Source of the DNA: Paragordius varius
Taxonomy: Eukaryota; Nematomorpha
Length of the DNA stretch: 64,000 nt
NCBI GenBank assembly: GCA_964247055.1
Contig: OZ176050.1
Coordinates: 6,262,001-6,326,000, forward strand
Direction: 5' to 3'
Each line of letters opens with the position of its first letter. The stretch's first letter is position 1. The position numbers and the translations under genes were made by a program. The notes under the pieces are model-generated. The model made no database searches. It was not told where the DNA came from and saw only the letters and a program-made list of their open reading frames with translations. Positions 1-12,202 of the stretch are shown piece by piece.

Positions 1-1539
1 TTAAAAAAGTTATTATCTACCAAACAAATCAACATAAAAACATACAACACTTGCAAACCACACAACTCACAATGTCCGACGTTTCATGGATTACCAAAAT
101 TACATAAGAATAATATCCCATTAAGACCCATCACAAATTTTAAAAAATCACCCACATTTAATATTTGCAAACATCTAGCACAAATATTTTCACCCTTATT
201 AGATAATTATAAACATAGCATAAAAAATAGCTATGAATTGATAGATAAATTAAACGAGATAAATATAGCAAAAAAGTCCATGTGTAGCCTAGACATTGTA
301 TCTCTTTACACCTCAATACCTCTGAAATTAGCAAAAAAAGCCGTAAAAGAATTTATTGATAAAAACAACACATACTTTAATCAATTAAATATAAACAAAA
401 ATGCTTTGTTCAATTTAATAAACATAGCCATATCAAATTCATACGTCCAATTCAAGAAGCAAATTTATCACCAAAAAATCGGTGTCCCCATGGGATCTCC
501 ATTTTCTAGTACAATATCCGAAATAACAGTCAGATACATAGAATCAAAAGTATTTGAAAAAATGGAAAAACCCTACTTTTATTATAGATATGTAGATGAT
601 ATAATTTGCATAGATAAGGAAAATATTATAAAAAAATTACAAAAACAGTTTAATTGTACTAGCCCTTTACGCTTCACAATAGAAAAAGAAAATAATAATA
701 AAATCCCATTTCTCGATATATTAGTAACGAGAGACAATGATATTATTAAAACTCAAGTATATTATAAGTCGGATACATACATAATTGATTATACCTCACA
801 CCACCCTCCAAATTGTTTTAATTCTATAGTACACAGTTTACTACAACGTACCTTATTAATTCCTAATGATTTAAAAATAAAAACTGAACAAACATCGTTA
901 CTGGTTAAAAAGTTTTTAGAGAAAAATTATCCCCAGCATCTTATTACAAACGCTATAAATAAAATTATGAAAAATAATGAAAATAATAAAGATAAAAAGA
1001 ATAATGAGATTAATAACAATAATATACACAGTAATACCGATAACAACACAAAGGATAAAAAAATACTAGTGATACCTTTTCATGAGAACGTCAGTTACAA
1101 AATCAAGGACATTTTAAAATCAAAGTTCCATATTATTTTTAAACCTCTCAATAACATATATAAATTATTAAACAACACCAGAAAGGTACAAGATGAAAAA
1201 TCTGTAGTTTACAAAGTCAAATGTAATGATTGTGAGGATGTTTATATTGGACAGACAAAAAGAGGTATAAATACTCGAATAAAAGAACACAAAGCCGCAG
1301 AAAGAAGAAACAAAGTAAATGTGTCGGCACTTGCATATCATGCACACAAGTACAGACACAAAATTGATTGGGAAAACGTTGAGATCTTAGATAACGAAAA
1401 AAATGACACTAGAAGAGTATTAAAAGAAAGTTACTATATAAATAAGGAAGATAAATTGATTAACAGACAAAAAGAAATTAATCGTGTAAACCCAGTAACG
1501 GATTTCTTTATAAATAGATACACATCCTTATTTTTATAA
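1..1539 (+). CDS. Penelope-like element ORF: reverse transcriptase + GIY-YIG endonuclease (5' end outside window)
   Basis: The frame is open from base 1 to the TAA at 1537-1539, so it is the C-terminal ~512 residues of a longer protein that starts left of the window; there is no reason to place a start codon inside. Near the edge it reads the Penelope signature FHGLPKLHK followed by PLRPI and SPTFNICKHLA. Then come SLYTSIP (about nt 300), GVPMGSPFS (about nt 480) and the RT catalytic YRYVDD (about nt 585-600). After an Asn/Lys-rich linker (nt 960-1065) a CxxC and VYIGQTKR (about nt 1225-1260) open a GIY-YIG nuclease domain. The RT + GIY-YIG order is diagnostic of Penelope-like elements, which copy themselves by target-primed reverse transcription. 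No stop interrupts it, so it may be young. The protein call is firm; activity is not shown. Confidence 0.92.
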   Translation, partial: LKKLLSTKQINIKTYNTCKPHNSQCPTFHGLPKLHKNNIPLRPITNFKKSPTFNICKHLAQIFSPLLDNYKHSIKNSYELIDKLNEINIAKKSMCSLDIVSLYTSIPLKLAKKAVKEFIDKNNTYFNQLNINKNALFNLINIAISNSYVQFKKQIYHQKIGVPMGSPFSSTISEITVRYIESKVFEKMEKPYFYYRYVDDIICIDKENIIKKLQKQFNCTSPLRFTIEKENNNKIPFLDILVTRDNDIIKTQVYYKSDTYIIDYTSHHPPNCFNSIVHSLLQRTLLIPNDLKIKTEQTSLLVKKFLEKNYPQHLITNAINKIMKNNENNKDKKNNEINNNNIHSNTDNNTKDKKILVIPFHENVSYKIKDILKSKFHIIFKPLNNIYKLLNNTRKVQDEKSVVYKVKCNDCEDVYIGQTKRGINTRIKEHKAAERRNKVNVSALAYHAHKYRHKIDWENVEILDNEKNDTRRVLKESYYINKEDKLINRQKEINRVNPVTDFFINRYTSLFL

Positions 1540-1593
1540 AATATTTTATAATTTTATTTTGTATCTTTATTTTAAATTTATTTTTATCTTAAT

Positions 1594-1637
1594 CCGAAGA
1601 AGTTAGATGAATCTAACGAAAATTCATTAATAAATTT
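1594..1637 (+). ncRNA. Hammerhead-ribozyme-like fold downstream of the Penelope-like ORF
   Basis: Fifty-five bases after the stop codon, CCGAAGA is followed by a perfect 6-bp stem (GTTAGA, loop TGAA, TCTAAC) and then GAAA, the arrangement of a hammerhead core (CUGANGA, stem II, GAAA). A 4-bp AATT/AATT stem at 1621-1624 and 1633-1636 could be stem III, with the cleavage site about 1637. Deviations: C for U at core position 4, one extra A before stem II, and no convincing stem I. Hammerhead motifs are known in the terminal repeats of Penelope-like elements, so the position is right, but this copy would be degenerate. Confidence 0.33.
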
Positions 1638-1639
1638 AT

Positions 1640-3285
1640 TATTAATTTGCTGATATTACATTGTATCATTCTAAAACATACTGATTCAGCCTAATCCATA
1701 AAGTTAGAAGATGTTGTCAATTATACCCTAAGAATTTTGAAGGGCTAAAAAACTATCTTTAAGGGCCGTGCATCATATATAGCGATAAATATTTTATGGC
1801 CTATTCATTGGTAGAAATTGACTCAATATATGTATATTTAAATATTTCAATGCCCTAAATAGGCACTTTTAGGGTCGCGTTGTAAGTATCATTGATATAA
1901 ATATAATGATATGATAATTTTAGCAGACCAATAAAATAAGTAGACAAGGAAATATTCCGTTCATCAAAATTTCCATATCGATCGCGTGATATTCTCTTAA
2001 AAAATTCAAAATATCATTTTAACTTGAAAGAGAAAAAAGGTACCAATATATATCAGAAGTGCAAACTGAGGGTACTGCTTTTACCTAAGAAATTCAGTTT
2101 CCTAGATAGAATTATGCAATCCAAAAAAATAGGCCGTCAAATACAGCTTTTTTAGTAGCTATATTTAGCTAATAAACATTTTGTATTATTAAAATAAACG
2201 TTAAACCAAAACATTTGAGATAGTTCCCAATAAACAGAATTTTCAATAAAACCGCTTTTGTGGTATTTCTATCTCTAACATGTTGGGCTAAATTTAGCAA
2301 AACCATTAGAATTGCTGGGACAAAGGTTTGCAGATTAAAATTTAAATCAGAAAGGACGAGGATCAAATCTCGAAAAAAGGATAAGTAGGCCTTTGACAGA
2401 GACATACTAAAAAATGATGAATTCTACAGAAATTTAAACAGGGAATCGAAAACATCAGTTGGTAAGAAAAGGCTTATTTTATGATGATTTAAAACTGTGG
2501 TAAAAAATATTCTTAAGGGCCGTGTGTCTTATAATACCGAAAAAAATTCATTGTAGTTTAACACATTTTCCAAAATAAGCACATCAAAAAATCTAATAAA
2601 TAATTCAGGACCATAAAAAAGCACTTTGCCGCGGTTTAAGTCGTCTGATATAACACTTCATTGCATTTACATTTTTTGTACGGGATGACATTTTCTGGTA
2701 GTTTTCTACTCCTTAAAACAGTAAGCAAGCTGCTGTTTTGAAAGTGCTTTTTGGTTAAAAATAATTATCAAACCCTCTCTTGTATTAGATATAAAAACAT
2801 ATCTTTTAAATCTAAAACATGATAGAAACGAACAGTTGATATTTAATCAAAAAATATCAAAAAAATGGTTGGTAAATTGAAAGCATTCTAAATTTAATTA
2901 TTTATATTTTCAAAGCTTAATATACATTTATTTGTCTTTGTATTAACGATTTTAAAAATATTAAAGAAAAAATGGCGGCGAAAAAGTTTGAGATCAGGAA
3001 TTTTTTACAATTTACATATTTTTAAAAATTTTTACCCAATAAAAGGCTTAAGAAACATAAATACAACGCTAAAAATATTTTTTAAGATGTATAAATGTTA
3101 TATGCTCCTAATTACTCCAACAAGAAGTGTTAAATAGTAAGCAAATTAGCAAATAAACGGGAAATATAAAAATTATTTTATTTTCAATCACATTCAATGC
3201 CCAATATAACTTGTATTTCATAAATAAAATGCGAGTTTTTGTGTCTATATGCTATCTACATTTGTTAAAAAATGAGTGCTTGATA
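1640..3285. other. Intergenic stretch, no gene recognised
   Basis: AT-rich sequence between the Penelope-like element and the 3' end of the galactocerebrosidase gene. Short frames on both strands show no recognisable protein. A short phrase, TTAAGGGCCGTG, occurs at about 1760 and again at about 2513 in similar surroundings, suggesting an old duplicated repeat. On the minus strand AATAAA (TTTATT at 3177-3182) lies about 105 bp past the galactocerebrosidase stop and could be its poly(A) signal. Confidence 0.5.
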
Positions 3286-6200
3286 TCAAGAATAGTTAAT
3301 GGAAGCATATGAAATATTGAGATTATCAAAATAAACAGTTGCATATTCCCCGCACCCAAAAGCAACAAATCCAGAATTTTTCTTTTTCGACTTAAACTTT
3401 GTACTAAACGTAAGAGCCCCATCAAAATATCCGTGAACATGATTGCCCTGGTAAAATAATATATTAAAATAGTTTTACAATAATAATTTTTGGATTAATA
3501 AAATTTTGATGACAATTATAATAAAATTAATACTCTTAAATGTAATAAAGCGTCAAAACGATTCCAATTATAACTCAATGTATAAATTAATTGAAAAAAT
3601 TGCAACATATGGAGAAGTTTTATCAATATTGCAAAAAGTCGACTTCGACTGTAGCAATACATACATACAAAATTTTAAATCCAATTTTTGCACATCGGAA
3701 AACAGGATGGTAAGGTAAAATTGGCTTTTATAATTCAAAATATTTCAAGAGTTAAAAGAATTATTATCCAATTGCTAAATTTTTTATAACATTTTAAAAC
3801 AATGAATGAAACAGTTAAAAATTTTATCTTATATTTGCAAATTCAATTTTGAGTAAAAGCTGATTCGTGCTAATTTTAAAATTAAGAGCTGATTTTATAG
3901 ATAAAACTGTTATATCCATCTTAAGTTGGAAATATTATCGCGAAGTTTATAATGTAGATATGTATGTACACGCTTTAAAGTCATAGAATGCCTATGTTTA
4001 AAATGAGTCCAATTTTATTGCTATTTTTTAGGTAATTTAATTAAAACGTTCTCGAGCAGTCTCATTTTTAACAAAATTTAAATATATATAAGACATTACC
4101 CGAACGCTTATAGCCAAAGTGTGCCAAGTGCGCGGATCAAAACCTCCAACAATCCCTTGAGTTATGTTTTGATTTCTTTTTAGATTTTGTGTAATTTGGA
4201 ATTTTCCATGGTCGGGTATTACCCAAAAAAATATGCCTCCTGCTTCATAAGTGTTGCAGCCACCCTTATCTATATGCGCGGCTAAATACACTGGAACAAA
4301 TTTTGTGGTTGTATTCCCTGCTGGCCATTTAACGCTAATTGCAACATCAACATCTGACCTTTATTGCAAAAAAGGAAAACTTTAATAAATATATAGCATA
4401 GCATCAAAAAATAGTAATCAAATCATCATTATACAATTAATTTTTTAAATACAGTATATTAAAAATATATGTCGTCAAAAGTAAAATAAGTTTTAATTAA
4501 AAGAGGTTAACTTTAAACCCATTAATTTTTTATTCACATATTTTTTAGATCCTCTGTTAAAGAACTTATTATATAAATTATATGAAGTGTGAGATTGCGC
4601 TTCCATATATGACAACCCTAATCATGATGTAGGTTATTTAGAAAAAGAAAAACTTTTAACATAATGCCTGGCTTTATAAAAAGACATATACATCCTTTTT
4701 AAAATGACTTAATTACAAACAATAATTGTAATGTACTGTAGTTTACCATTTATAATCCCCAATTACAGCGGTAGGAGTCGTCATTGCACGCTTATTTTCC
4801 GTACACCAATGAATAGGAGTTTGAGTTACAACCTGAGAACAAACACCATTCTTTTGAGTGGAGTCTTCAGAATCGGGGATTTTATGGACTTCAAAAACGC
4901 CGATTTGTGGTGCAATATTATTTGGTTCGGAATGTTCGGCATAACCTACATTTTTTGTCATTATATAAAACGCAATACATTAAACATATCACCAATTAAA
5001 ATAATGAAATAAATCTGAATTAATTTTATTTATGTCTCCAGAATTTTAAAATCTATCGAGTAATTTTTAATCTAATAAATTTGAACAATGATTATAGCGG
5101 AATTATATCTAAGAAAGGGAATATTTATTGGAGAATATAAGAAATTACATAATCCTCCCTAATAACTAAATATTAACAGATGGATAATAAGGTTAATTTT
5201 TATTTATAAAAATCATAAAAAAAATTCACCTTATCAACTAACCCCTAACATGTGTAAATTCTTACTGTAAACTTTATACGAAACGACTTTACACACTATA
5301 TTTATATTTCTGAGTTATTTTAATGCGGAAAGTAAAAACTACCAAAATTATTGCCAATAACAAGTTAGTTATAGGGATTTTATTTACATGAAAGATCCCT
5401 CTTTTTATATCAAAATTATTTTATATCTTTAAAATTGCATGCGTTAAATTATGCTATAAAAGGTAAAAAAATATTATATTTTTAAGAACCTATTTAATGT
5501 TTCTACTGCTATCACAATTATATAGCAAATATATTTATTTGAGCACATCATATTTAATAATTTTATAAAATTTATAAAGTTACCTTCAAAGTCATCAAAA
5601 TAAGGGATTGGAAAATCCGCGGGTTCGGGAATTGAAGGATATTTTTTATATGGCGTACGATTGATTGTAGTGATGGTATATACATGATCGACTTTAAGTG
5701 TCATAGCAAACATGCTATTTATTGGCTAAACATTAGCAATATAAAAATTTTATACCTCAATTTCTCCTTGAAGTTGAAAAACGATTCTTTCTGTATCCTC
5801 TAAAACATATTTATAATTATATAAATATTTTGTTACAAAACTTCTAAGTCAGATATCATAGTTTTTAACTTGAGGATGAATAAATTTTTTTTTATACCAT
5901 CTGCATGTTTAGCTAACCTAATACCATTAAAAAAAATCAAATTATAATCTTTAACAATTAATTTTAAAATTGTACTACCTGGATGAGGGTGTAAATCAGT
6001 TATCCACACATATAACTTTGATATGTTATGAAATGCGCCACCCAGAACAAATTGGGCTACTTGGAAATCAGCAATGTTATAGGGTTTGAGATCTGGACGA
6101 ATACATTGAGAGTTTTCCCAACTCATAGTTTCAATGACAACAGTTAACTCATCGCGAGATGGAGATGTTAAACCTTGTGATATGGGCATACTTGTTTAAA

Positions 6201-9200
6201 TTGAATATACAGTTTAGAGTCTCTTTTTTCCTTTTTTATTAAAGGGTAAGGACTTAAATTGTATCCAGACATGTGAAGGCTTTAACACTCGCCTGCCCAG
6301 GCTGACAGTGATGATGGATAAATTGCGTAGTTTGGGGTTCGAACTCTGGCACGCAGTGTAAGAGTCCGGCGCCTACCTACTATACCATCACGTCTATACT
6401 GTTTAAATTAAACTTGTTTTAATTTTATAAACATCAAATGTAATGTATTTGATTTTAGGTTATTTATAAAGAAAGGTACAAAGCACTATTTTATCATTAT
6501 ATTAAAAATACAACATTAAAAAATTCAAGAAAAAAAATAGTTTTTTAGTCATATTCATTTACTGACGAAGGAACCACCGGCACTTAGGAGAGAAACCCCT
6601 CGACCATGACTTAAGTACCGCCATCCGGGTTCAGTGAAATGTGTCGTGTGAGCCGTAATCCAGATCGGAAGTTCTACCGAATAATGACCAGACCAAGGGG
6701 TATTTGCTGTCATAAGACCACAACTACCATATGGTAATCCTTTGTAATAACTGTATACCAAGTTCCAAGCTAACGTACTATAAAAAAATGTTTCCGTATG
6801 TTTATGCATCTCTATTTAAGAGCAATATATTCGGCTTACTTAATCTGTACAAACAAAAATGTGTTTTCGCATATGCATCATACATACAAAAATATCAGTT
6901 TAAACTAATTCCTTGACAGGATTTGCATAATTATACTTGTTAACAAGAATAGGTTACAACTTGCATTTTGAACACATTTATATCTTACTAACATCTCTAC
7001 ACTCTTCGAAAAACCGTATATCGGCTTTCGGCGGGATCTTGCAAGGTAGAGACGCTAAATAAGACTTTCATTAATTTTGTAAGTGGTTTATTTATGATAA
7101 TTTAAACTTGAAGACTTGTGGCACACTTTAAGGAGCAATGCGATCAAAAGTGTAGAAAAATGGTGTGGAGAAGTAAGATTAAATTTCAAAAGAAATGGTG
7201 GTGGGACGATGCAATTAAGCCATTACTAAAGAAATGGCGCGTTTGTATGAAAAATGGAAGATCTCGAGAGAATACGATAAACTGAGTATTACAAACAAAA
7301 AGGTAGAAGAGGAAATCAATCAATTAATGTTTAATAAGGCTAAAGATGCTGCCGATAAATTGGATAAGGAAATCCAAAATTATATAATTTTCAAACATTA
7401 ACAAAAAAGATATAGCAACGATTAAATTAAAAGATAATAATAATTTATAAATACAATCAGAATCGAATCCATATGACAAAAATATATGGAACAAAATCTA
7501 AACAACCCTTAAACACCCATCATAAATTCTGACAGAGATTCTTGTTGTAGCCCATTAATTTAGAATACAAGAAATCGAATATGCTTTAGACCTAATAAAT
7601 CAAACAATTCTGGCCCTAGTGAACTATGTTTTGATATCATAAAACTAATACCCAATATTTCCATGCTTTTAAAATTTATACCAGAGACTAGGAAAAAAAG
7701 CATTATATTTTCAATCTTCAGTAAAGAAGATATTTTAATCTGCTCGTACAGGCCCTTAAAACTTCCTGAGAATGGGATGAAAATTTTTGAAACATGCCTA
7801 AAAAATCGTATCACTCAGCTCATCTCAATTAATTTAATGCAATTTGCCTTTTCAGCGGGTAAAAGCACAATCGATCCAATATTCCTCATCAGACAATTAC
7901 AAGATAAATACCGCGCAAAAGGTTAAACTATATCACCTCTTGTTGACTCAGAAAATACTTACGACTCAGTACCTAGAGCACTATTAATAGAGTTACTGCG
8001 CTACAAAATCGTAGATTAATATACAATCAAATTTATAATGTTAAGCTATACCAACTCAATCAGTGTGTTTTCACACCTGCTGGGAATTCAGATTATTTTG
8101 GTATTAATACCGGGCTGCATCAGGGGTCTGTCCTAAGCCCTCTTCTTTTCATATCCATACTAGACTACATTACAAAAGACATTGGAGAATAATTACCATA
8201 TGAAATTTCTACAACAACGATCAAAATTACTACAGAAACTATTCAATACTCGAAAACAAATATTTAATGCGGTTAATTTTGCAGAAACACGGTCTTTGAT
8301 TAATACAAAGAAAACCAAATAATCACAGGAGATGAGCACAAACTATCAAGTAATCATGCCAATAAAGTGCAACAGAGGTAAAACTAAACTCACTTAGTTG
8401 TACAAAATGCAAGAATTGGGTCCATAAAAAATGCTCCAATATAAAAGAAAAATTAATTAATAATTTTATCTGCACACCATGTGCTTTAGCTATATCAATG
8501 CCCAAAGCTATTCCTCTTACTTTAAGTTTCAATGGAGGGAAACTAGAAACGTAACATCCATCCATTCTTGGCAATTATATAGTATGTGATGTACCTGCAC
8601 AGCGGTCATAATAATGTAAAAACTACTTGTTTTTGGCCACAGTAGAATGACTCAGTAAAAAGTTTAATCAATGTAGATCATGCCAAATAAACAAGCCAAA
8701 TTTATGTGAAAACCCACTTATCAATAGGACCCCAATGCTTTAATTTGGAAGCGCGTATACATTGATATCGCTGGTTATTTTTGGTTACTTGCAAACAACG
8801 CATCGAAGTGGTCGGAAGGTTTCATGTTAAAAAGAGTGACTTCGGTAAACGTATTGCACAAACTCGACAAAACCTTTGACAGGTTTGGGTTTCCGAGGAC
8901 GATATATGCGACAACGCTTCCTATTTTAACAATTCTGATTTTACGTCAACTCTAATGAATTTGGGTATCAAACACGTTAGGGTGATCCCCTATTACTCCA
9001 AAAGTAAAGGGATGGTAGGAAGAATGGGGACCCTAAAGAGCAAATATAAAAAAATCATGATCACGCCAGGAAGTCTTCAATACTTTCTGAAATGGTAATA
9101 ATGAGGAAATATAAATAATTAAAGTCGTAGCGAGCGTCGCTTCACCTAGAGATCCCGCCGAAAGCCAGTGCAGTTTTCCTAAGAGTGTAGTGATGTTAGT

Positions 9201-12200
9201 AGAATATATGTGTTCAAATTGCAAATTGCCTATCCTTGTTAACAGGTATCATCTTCATGCAAATCCTGTCAAGGTTAATAATCATTAGTTTATACGTATA
9301 TTTTGTACGGATGAAAATACCGTCAGGTATATAAATTAAACTTATATGTATAGTGCAAAATACCTTAAATGAAATTGTATATATCTTTTTAATAAAAAAA
9401 TATGACTTTTAGTATTTACGTTTTGTCTGTATAAATTCAAATTTACTGTATGTGTTATGACTTACGCAGACATATATCCATTGACATAGTTTTGGTTCAA
9501 GATTCTTGCCCAACAACCGGCCCCAATATGATCATTCACTGTACTATAGTCCTCGCTTGACCATAATACTTTACCCGAAGTAATGGCTTCAAGTGTACTT
9601 TGCGCTCCAGGATAATGTTCCCTAAAATATAATAATAAAGTAATATGATTAAAAAATTAACACTAATAACACCAGAGATTCATTGGAATTATTTTTTTAT
9701 GCCCAGATTCACGTGTTAAAACATAAATATGAATCAGTAAAAAATAATTTAATAAGCCGCCCGCATCTTTTAAAAGCGTCTACTAATCTGATCTGGGTGA
9801 TATATGACAAATCAAAAGGCCAAATACTTTTAATAATTGCATTTAAAGAATATATATACCCAATAATATCTATCGATTCGTAAAGGTTGGGATCCTTAAG
9901 CATTTGTTTGGTTATTGACCATTTCAAATCATAGCTATCTGGTGCAATTATTTTGACAGTTTGAAAGTTGTGTTCATTTAAATATGTTCGGAAATATTTA
10001 ACGAAATCTGGATCGCATTGTTGCTCGTTCCAAATCTACATGAAAATGCGAATATTTTTAATTAATATATCAGTTGTAAATAAAATTGTAAAAGCTTATA
10101 TTTAACCTATAAATATTAAAATCTTCTCAAAAACCCATATTTATATATAAATTTATTGGGAGATGAAAATGTCATTGTTAAAATGAAATTTAGTTAGCAG
10201 TTGATAAATTTCGGTATATGTTACCGCTTATACGACGTTTCGTTCAAATTTTCTATAGCTTCTTTATAATAAATTTATTTTTTATTAACATCAAGAGTGG
10301 CCAGTTATACATTCTATCTATCTTTTTATAACGCAATATTTAATAATAATCAATATGCATATAAACATTTTACTCCAATATAATCAATTTCCAAATTGAA
10401 TGATCGAGCTCCCTCTAACCACTTGGTTAAATAATTCGCAAGTTTCGTAAAGTTTTGATAAGGATTTCTTGGAATTCGGCCAACCCAACCCGGAAAAGCC
10501 CAAGCCAAAGCCCCAAGTTTTATTTTAGGATTTCTCTAAAGGAACATATAAATTTTAAACATTTTGAAAGTAACAAAATTATTAAATTTATTTAGTGAAC
10601 TAAATAATGCTCATAAATTTATTTTTAAAATCCCTAAATATCATATATATATGGTCAAGATTATATTATAATTCAAAAATTATTATTAACTCTTCAAATT
10701 TGACAAATATGGATTGGTAATAAATGCGAGGACTAAGGATTTAATATTTGTTACTTAAACTTACATTCATCCTAAAAAATATATAGTAAAAAGTTTGGAG
10801 GGCAAAATTTTTACCAATTTTGCTTCTTTCATAAGGAGCCATTCATAGCCACGTTCAAAATTAAGGTCGTCTTCTGTGTGCATGTGTGAGGATTCAGTTC
10901 CATCTTTAGTTGAAAAAATAAAAATTTATTTACCAAAATTATTAAATAATGGTTTATAATTTAATTTTATATGTTTATTCTAGGTGGGTTAAAAAAGTAA
11001 TGCAGTAAATCTAAATCGTCTCCAAAATATTAATAAATATATGTTATATATATTATTTAAATATAAAGATACAAATTTTAACTTTTGTTTCTGTAAACTG
11101 ATCCTAATTATATATTTACAAAAGAGAGATGATTTAGTACTTTGACAAAATTATTATAAGAGGCATAGTTTATATTAATGATCGTAAATTTAATTATTTT
11201 TCATACCAGTTGTTTGTGCATCACCCCCGATTTCGACTTTGAGTATTTGAAGTGAGGCCCCATAATTCGGCTGATAAATGTATAAAAATATATATTAAAT
11301 ATATACGCACCTATAATTATTTATACAATTTAAAATTACATTTTCAATTTATTTTTTAGGGAACAAATATGTTTTATAGTAAGTAATCATGTGCAGAGGG
11401 TCAAATCGTTTTGTACATATTTCTATGAGTTGGCTTGTTACGGCTTATTTTTTATGTATTATTATTTAAGCTCATAAATTATCGATTCTTAAAATTATGT
11501 TCAGGGAATTTTTTAGGCGTTTCGTGACTTTAATGAAGAGATTTCACCATATATATATATATATATATATTTAGTGTTTTAGACGTAATATACCTTAAAC
11601 AGATAATCTAGAATTTCCGATCTTTGTTGGTTTGGATAGTTGATCAACAATTTTGATGTAGCCTAAATTTTTATAAAATGAATGCATTAGTTAAAATTAT
11701 TTTACTAAATGAGGCAGTAATTAGCCACCAAGATGTGGATTACCCCTCTATTTACATAAAAATGTCCACACTATATTTGATCCGGAATTTTCAATATAAT
11801 TCTTAATAATATAAAAAATCAAATTATTACCCTGAGAAATGGGTATTGCTCCCCTTTTAGACTTAATTTACTATATTATTTAAAATCATGAAAATTTTTC
11901 ACCAAAATACTATAGTATAACAATATATTAATCTGCTTGATAAAGCATCTCATATATTTTTGTTTATATTTAAATTAATTATTCATAATTTTTGTAAAAA
12001 AGGTGCAACAAAATATAACCAATCTTTGATAGTTAGAAAGTAGAGTATAGTTTACCCCTCCTCCGCTTATTGCACCTATGCCATGAAAAATTGTCCTAGG
12101 CTCTTCCACATCATCGATCAGATATATATCACCGTTAGTTGTAGATTTGAATGAAAAAACCATATAAATCATGACAATGCTGATTATTGTATTGATTCCC

Positions 12201-12202
12201 AT
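3286..12202 (-). CDS. GALC: Galactocerebrosidase (galactosylceramidase), complete 14-exon gene
   Basis: Lysosomal glycosyl hydrolase (family GH59) that removes galactose from galactosylceramide. Exons on the minus strand: 12202-12056, 11662-11594, 11270-11207, 10903-10815, 10535-10374, 10035-9860, 9621-9466, 6777-6563, 6173-5979, 5799-5756, 5725-5584, 4945-4747, 4358-4100, 3447-3286. They total 2079 nt (692 aa plus stop), close to the vertebrate length, with matching phase at every junction. The first ~24 residues are a hydrophobic signal peptide; this ATG is the first in the exon. Then [34 protein letters not shown] (acid/base Glu about 181), VLWSSEDYS (nucleophile Glu about 259), [19 protein letters not shown] and [11 protein letters not shown] follow the family order into the lectin-like C-terminal domain. 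All introns are ordinary (about 74 bp to 2.7 kb); none is ultrashort. Compared with vertebrates there is a short insertion (HGRGVSLLS) after GWRYL. Confidence 0.95.
6235..6400 (-). repeat. tRNA-derived SINE in a GALC intron
   Basis: Read on the minus strand, a tRNA-like head carries an A box (TGGTATAGTAGG, 6387-6376) and a B box (GAGTTCGAACCCC, 6346-6334) about 30 bp apart. Between them GGACTCTTACAC resembles a tRNA-Lys(CTT) anticodon region. A non-tRNA body follows and ends in CCCTTTAATAAA and an A-rich tail. The GC content of the head stands out against the surrounding intron. The usual tRNA stems are incomplete, so this is a SINE and not a tRNA gene. Confidence 0.7.
6911..9274. mobile_element. 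Inverted-repeat-bounded composite element (fossil) in GALC intron
   Basis: Two imperfect inverted arms of about 140 bp (6911-7052 and 9131-9274, both starting CCTTGACAGGATTTGCAT read inward) bracket 2.1 kb of decayed retroelement sequence. Inside, on the plus strand, are scraps of a LINE-type reverse transcriptase (about 7660-8200; [13 protein letters not shown] and [13 protein letters not shown] are legible) and a stretch with a CxxC/CxxC, PHD-like zinc motif (about 8395-8490). A separate fragment of an LTR/Ty3-type integrase core lies at about 8750-9060. The mixture is not one known element: it is either several insertions nested within a foldback element, or a chimera. Everything coding is old and broken. 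The insertion lies between GALC exons 7 and 8 and does not touch coding sequence. Confidence 0.65.
11549..11570. repeat. (AT)11 microsatellite in a GALC intron
   Basis: Uninterrupted AT dinucleotide run of 22 bp. Similar TA/AT runs occur at about 58664-58690 (AKAP17A-like intron) and 63411-63431 (NSUN5-like intron). Confidence 0.9.

Noticed and set aside
6334-6400. A nuclear tRNA-Lys gene.
   Set aside because: A and B boxes are present but the acceptor stem does not pair and a non-tRNA body follows, so it is a SINE.
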